A stretch of DNA of 5,348 bases from Flavobacteriaceae bacterium (lineage in GTDB: Bacteria; Bacteroidota; Bacteroidia; Flavobacteriales; Flavobacteriaceae), in the NCBI GenBank assembly GCA_030633225.1, contig DAOVTF010000153.1, positions 1 through 5,348 of the forward strand, given 5' to 3'. The notes beneath the pieces are model-generated. The model did not search any database, had not been told where the DNA came from, and worked only from the letters and a program-made list of their open reading frames with translations. Position 1 is the stretch's first letter. Every line of letters begins with the position of its first letter. Shown one piece after another: positions 4,296-5,348 of this stretch. The translations under genes were made by a program, and so were the position numbers.

Positions 4296-5348
4296 TTACA
4301 GTTTTTCTTTTAGATATTTAGCAGTATATGATTCTTTACTTTTGATCAATTCTTCTGGAGTTCCTTGTGCAATAAGATCACCACCTTTTTTACCACCTTC
4401 TTTTCCAAGGTCAATGATATAATCGGCACATTTAATTAACTCTAGGTTATGTTCTATTACTATGATGGAATGTCCTTTTTCAATCAAAGCATCGAATGAA
4501 GCTAAAAGTTTTTTAATATCATGAAAATGTAATCCAGTTGTTGGTTCATCAAAAATAAATAGTGTTTTATCTTTCGTAATTCCTTTTACTAAAAAAGAAG
4601 CTAATTTAATCCTTTGGGCTTCACCTCCTGAAAGAGTAGATGAAGCTTGTCCTAATTGTACATAACCCAAGCCAACATCCTGTAAGGGTTTTAATTTATT
4701 TACTATTTTATTTTGTTGGTGTTCTTCGAAAAAAAGAATAGCCTCATCAACAGTAGTTTGTAAAACATCATTAATTGATTTTCCTTCAAATTCTACCTCT
4801 AGGACTTCTTTTTTAAAACGTTTTCCTTTACAGGTTTCACACTCTAAATGTACATCGGCCATAAATTGCATTTCAATAGTAACTTCACCATCACCTTTAC
4901 AGGTTTCACATCTCCCTCCATCTACATTAAAAGAAAAGTGTTTAGCTTTATAAGCTCTGATTTTTGCCAATTTTTGAATGCAAAAAAGACCTCGAATGTC
5001 ATCATAAGCTTTTATATAAGTAACCGGATTTGATCTGCTCGATCTTCCTATAGGATTTTGATTTACAAATTCAATATTTTTTATACTTTCAAAGTTTCCT
5101 TTTATATCTGTAAATTGGCCTGCTTTTTCACCATAATTATTTATCTTTTTTTGAAGTGCCGGATATAATATGTTTCTGATTAAGGTGCTTTTGCCACTAC
5201 CCGAAATTCCGGTAACAACTGTTAATGTATTTAAAGGAATTTTTACATCTATATTTTTCAAATTATGTTCACGAGCTCCAATAATTTCTATATAATTTTT
5301 AGATGTCCTTCTTTTTTTTGGAACCTCTATTTTTAAGTTCCCATTTAA
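4296..5348 (-). CDS. uvrA: UvrA, C-terminal part (excinuclease ABC ATPase), cut by window edge
   Basis: About 350 residues of UvrA, the damage-sensing ATPase of nucleotide excision repair, are visible; the N-terminal part lies beyond the window. The frame is open to the edge, and the upstream residues (LKIEVPKKRRTS...YIEIIGAREHN) are normal UvrA sequence, so the TTG at 5261 is an internal Leu codon and not a start. Seen in order, numbered from the window edge: Walker A GISGSGKST (47-55), the RSSRSNPVTY block, a zinc module with paired CETC motifs (cysteines at about 147, 150, 170, 173), ABC signature LSGGEAQ (239-245), Walker B LFIFDEP (263-269) and the switch His in VIEHNL (about 300). All key ATPase residues are intact. 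The terminus ...YLKEKL is normal. It converges with the exported TPR gene. Confidence 0.97.
   Translation of the reverse strand, partial: LNGNLKIEVPKKRRTSKNYIEIIGAREHNLKNIDVKIPLNTLTVVTGISGSGKSTLIRNILYPALQKKINNYGEKAGQFTDIKGNFESIKNIEFVNQNPIGRSSRSNPVTYIKAYDDIRGLFCIQKLAKIRAYKAKHFSFNVDGGRCETCKGDGEVTIEMQFMADVHLECETCKGKRFKKEVLEVEFEGKSINDVLQTTVDEAILFFEEHQQNKIVNKLKPLQDVGLGYVQLGQASSTLSGGEAQRIKLASFLVKGITKDKTLFIFDEPTTGLHFHDIKKLLASFDALIEKGHSIIVIEHNLELIKCADYIIDLGKEGGKKGGDLIAQGTPEELIKSKESYTAKYLKEKL

Noticed and set aside
4848..5033. Plus-strand ORF antisense to uvrA
   Set aside because: It lies over the UvrA zinc module region and has no independent support.

Overview
The window looks like chromosomal DNA from a member of the Bacteroidota, most likely a flavobacterium. 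It is strongly AT-rich. Two sites fit the Bacteroidota -33/-7 promoter consensus (TTG, about 19-20 bases, TAnnTTTG). The proteins carry short signal peptides typical of the group (...INSC, ...ITSC, ...IYSQ). The BshB1, UvrA and di-haem peroxidase sequences also read like flavobacterial versions.

Layout. (1) 23-739 (+) encodes BshB1, the N-acetylglucosaminyl-malate deacetylase of bacillithiol synthesis. (2) 741-1096 has no credible gene. It is rich in inverted repeats and lies between two exact 24-bp copies of the last codons of bshB1 (717-740 and 1097-1120). This looks like a small inserted element that left the gene's 3' end intact on one side and a duplicate on the other. (3) 1126-1821 (-) encodes a TPR lipoprotein, with its promoter at 1860-1890. 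(4) 1948-2186 (+) is a tRNA-His unit: promoter, a truncated 5' copy of the tRNA whose D loop contains an 18-nt GC-rich palindrome, the full tRNA-His(GUG), and a strong hairpin terminator. (5) 2249-3289 (-) encodes a lipoprotein di-haem cytochrome c peroxidase. (6) 3536-4210 (+) encodes a small exported TPR protein of unknown role. (7) 4296-5348 (-) is the C-terminal part of UvrA, cut by the window edge.

The protein genes do not form one pathway: thiol redox buffering, peroxide reduction, DNA excision repair and two TPR proteins of unknown role. Most face each other or diverge and appear to be transcribed singly, so this is mainly ordinary core chromosome. The least ordinary parts are the two partial gene duplications: the bshB1 3' end around the 356-bp insert, and the tRNA-His 5' fragment carrying a palindrome inside the tRNA leader. 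I found no sign of a defence system, CRISPR array or intact transposase.
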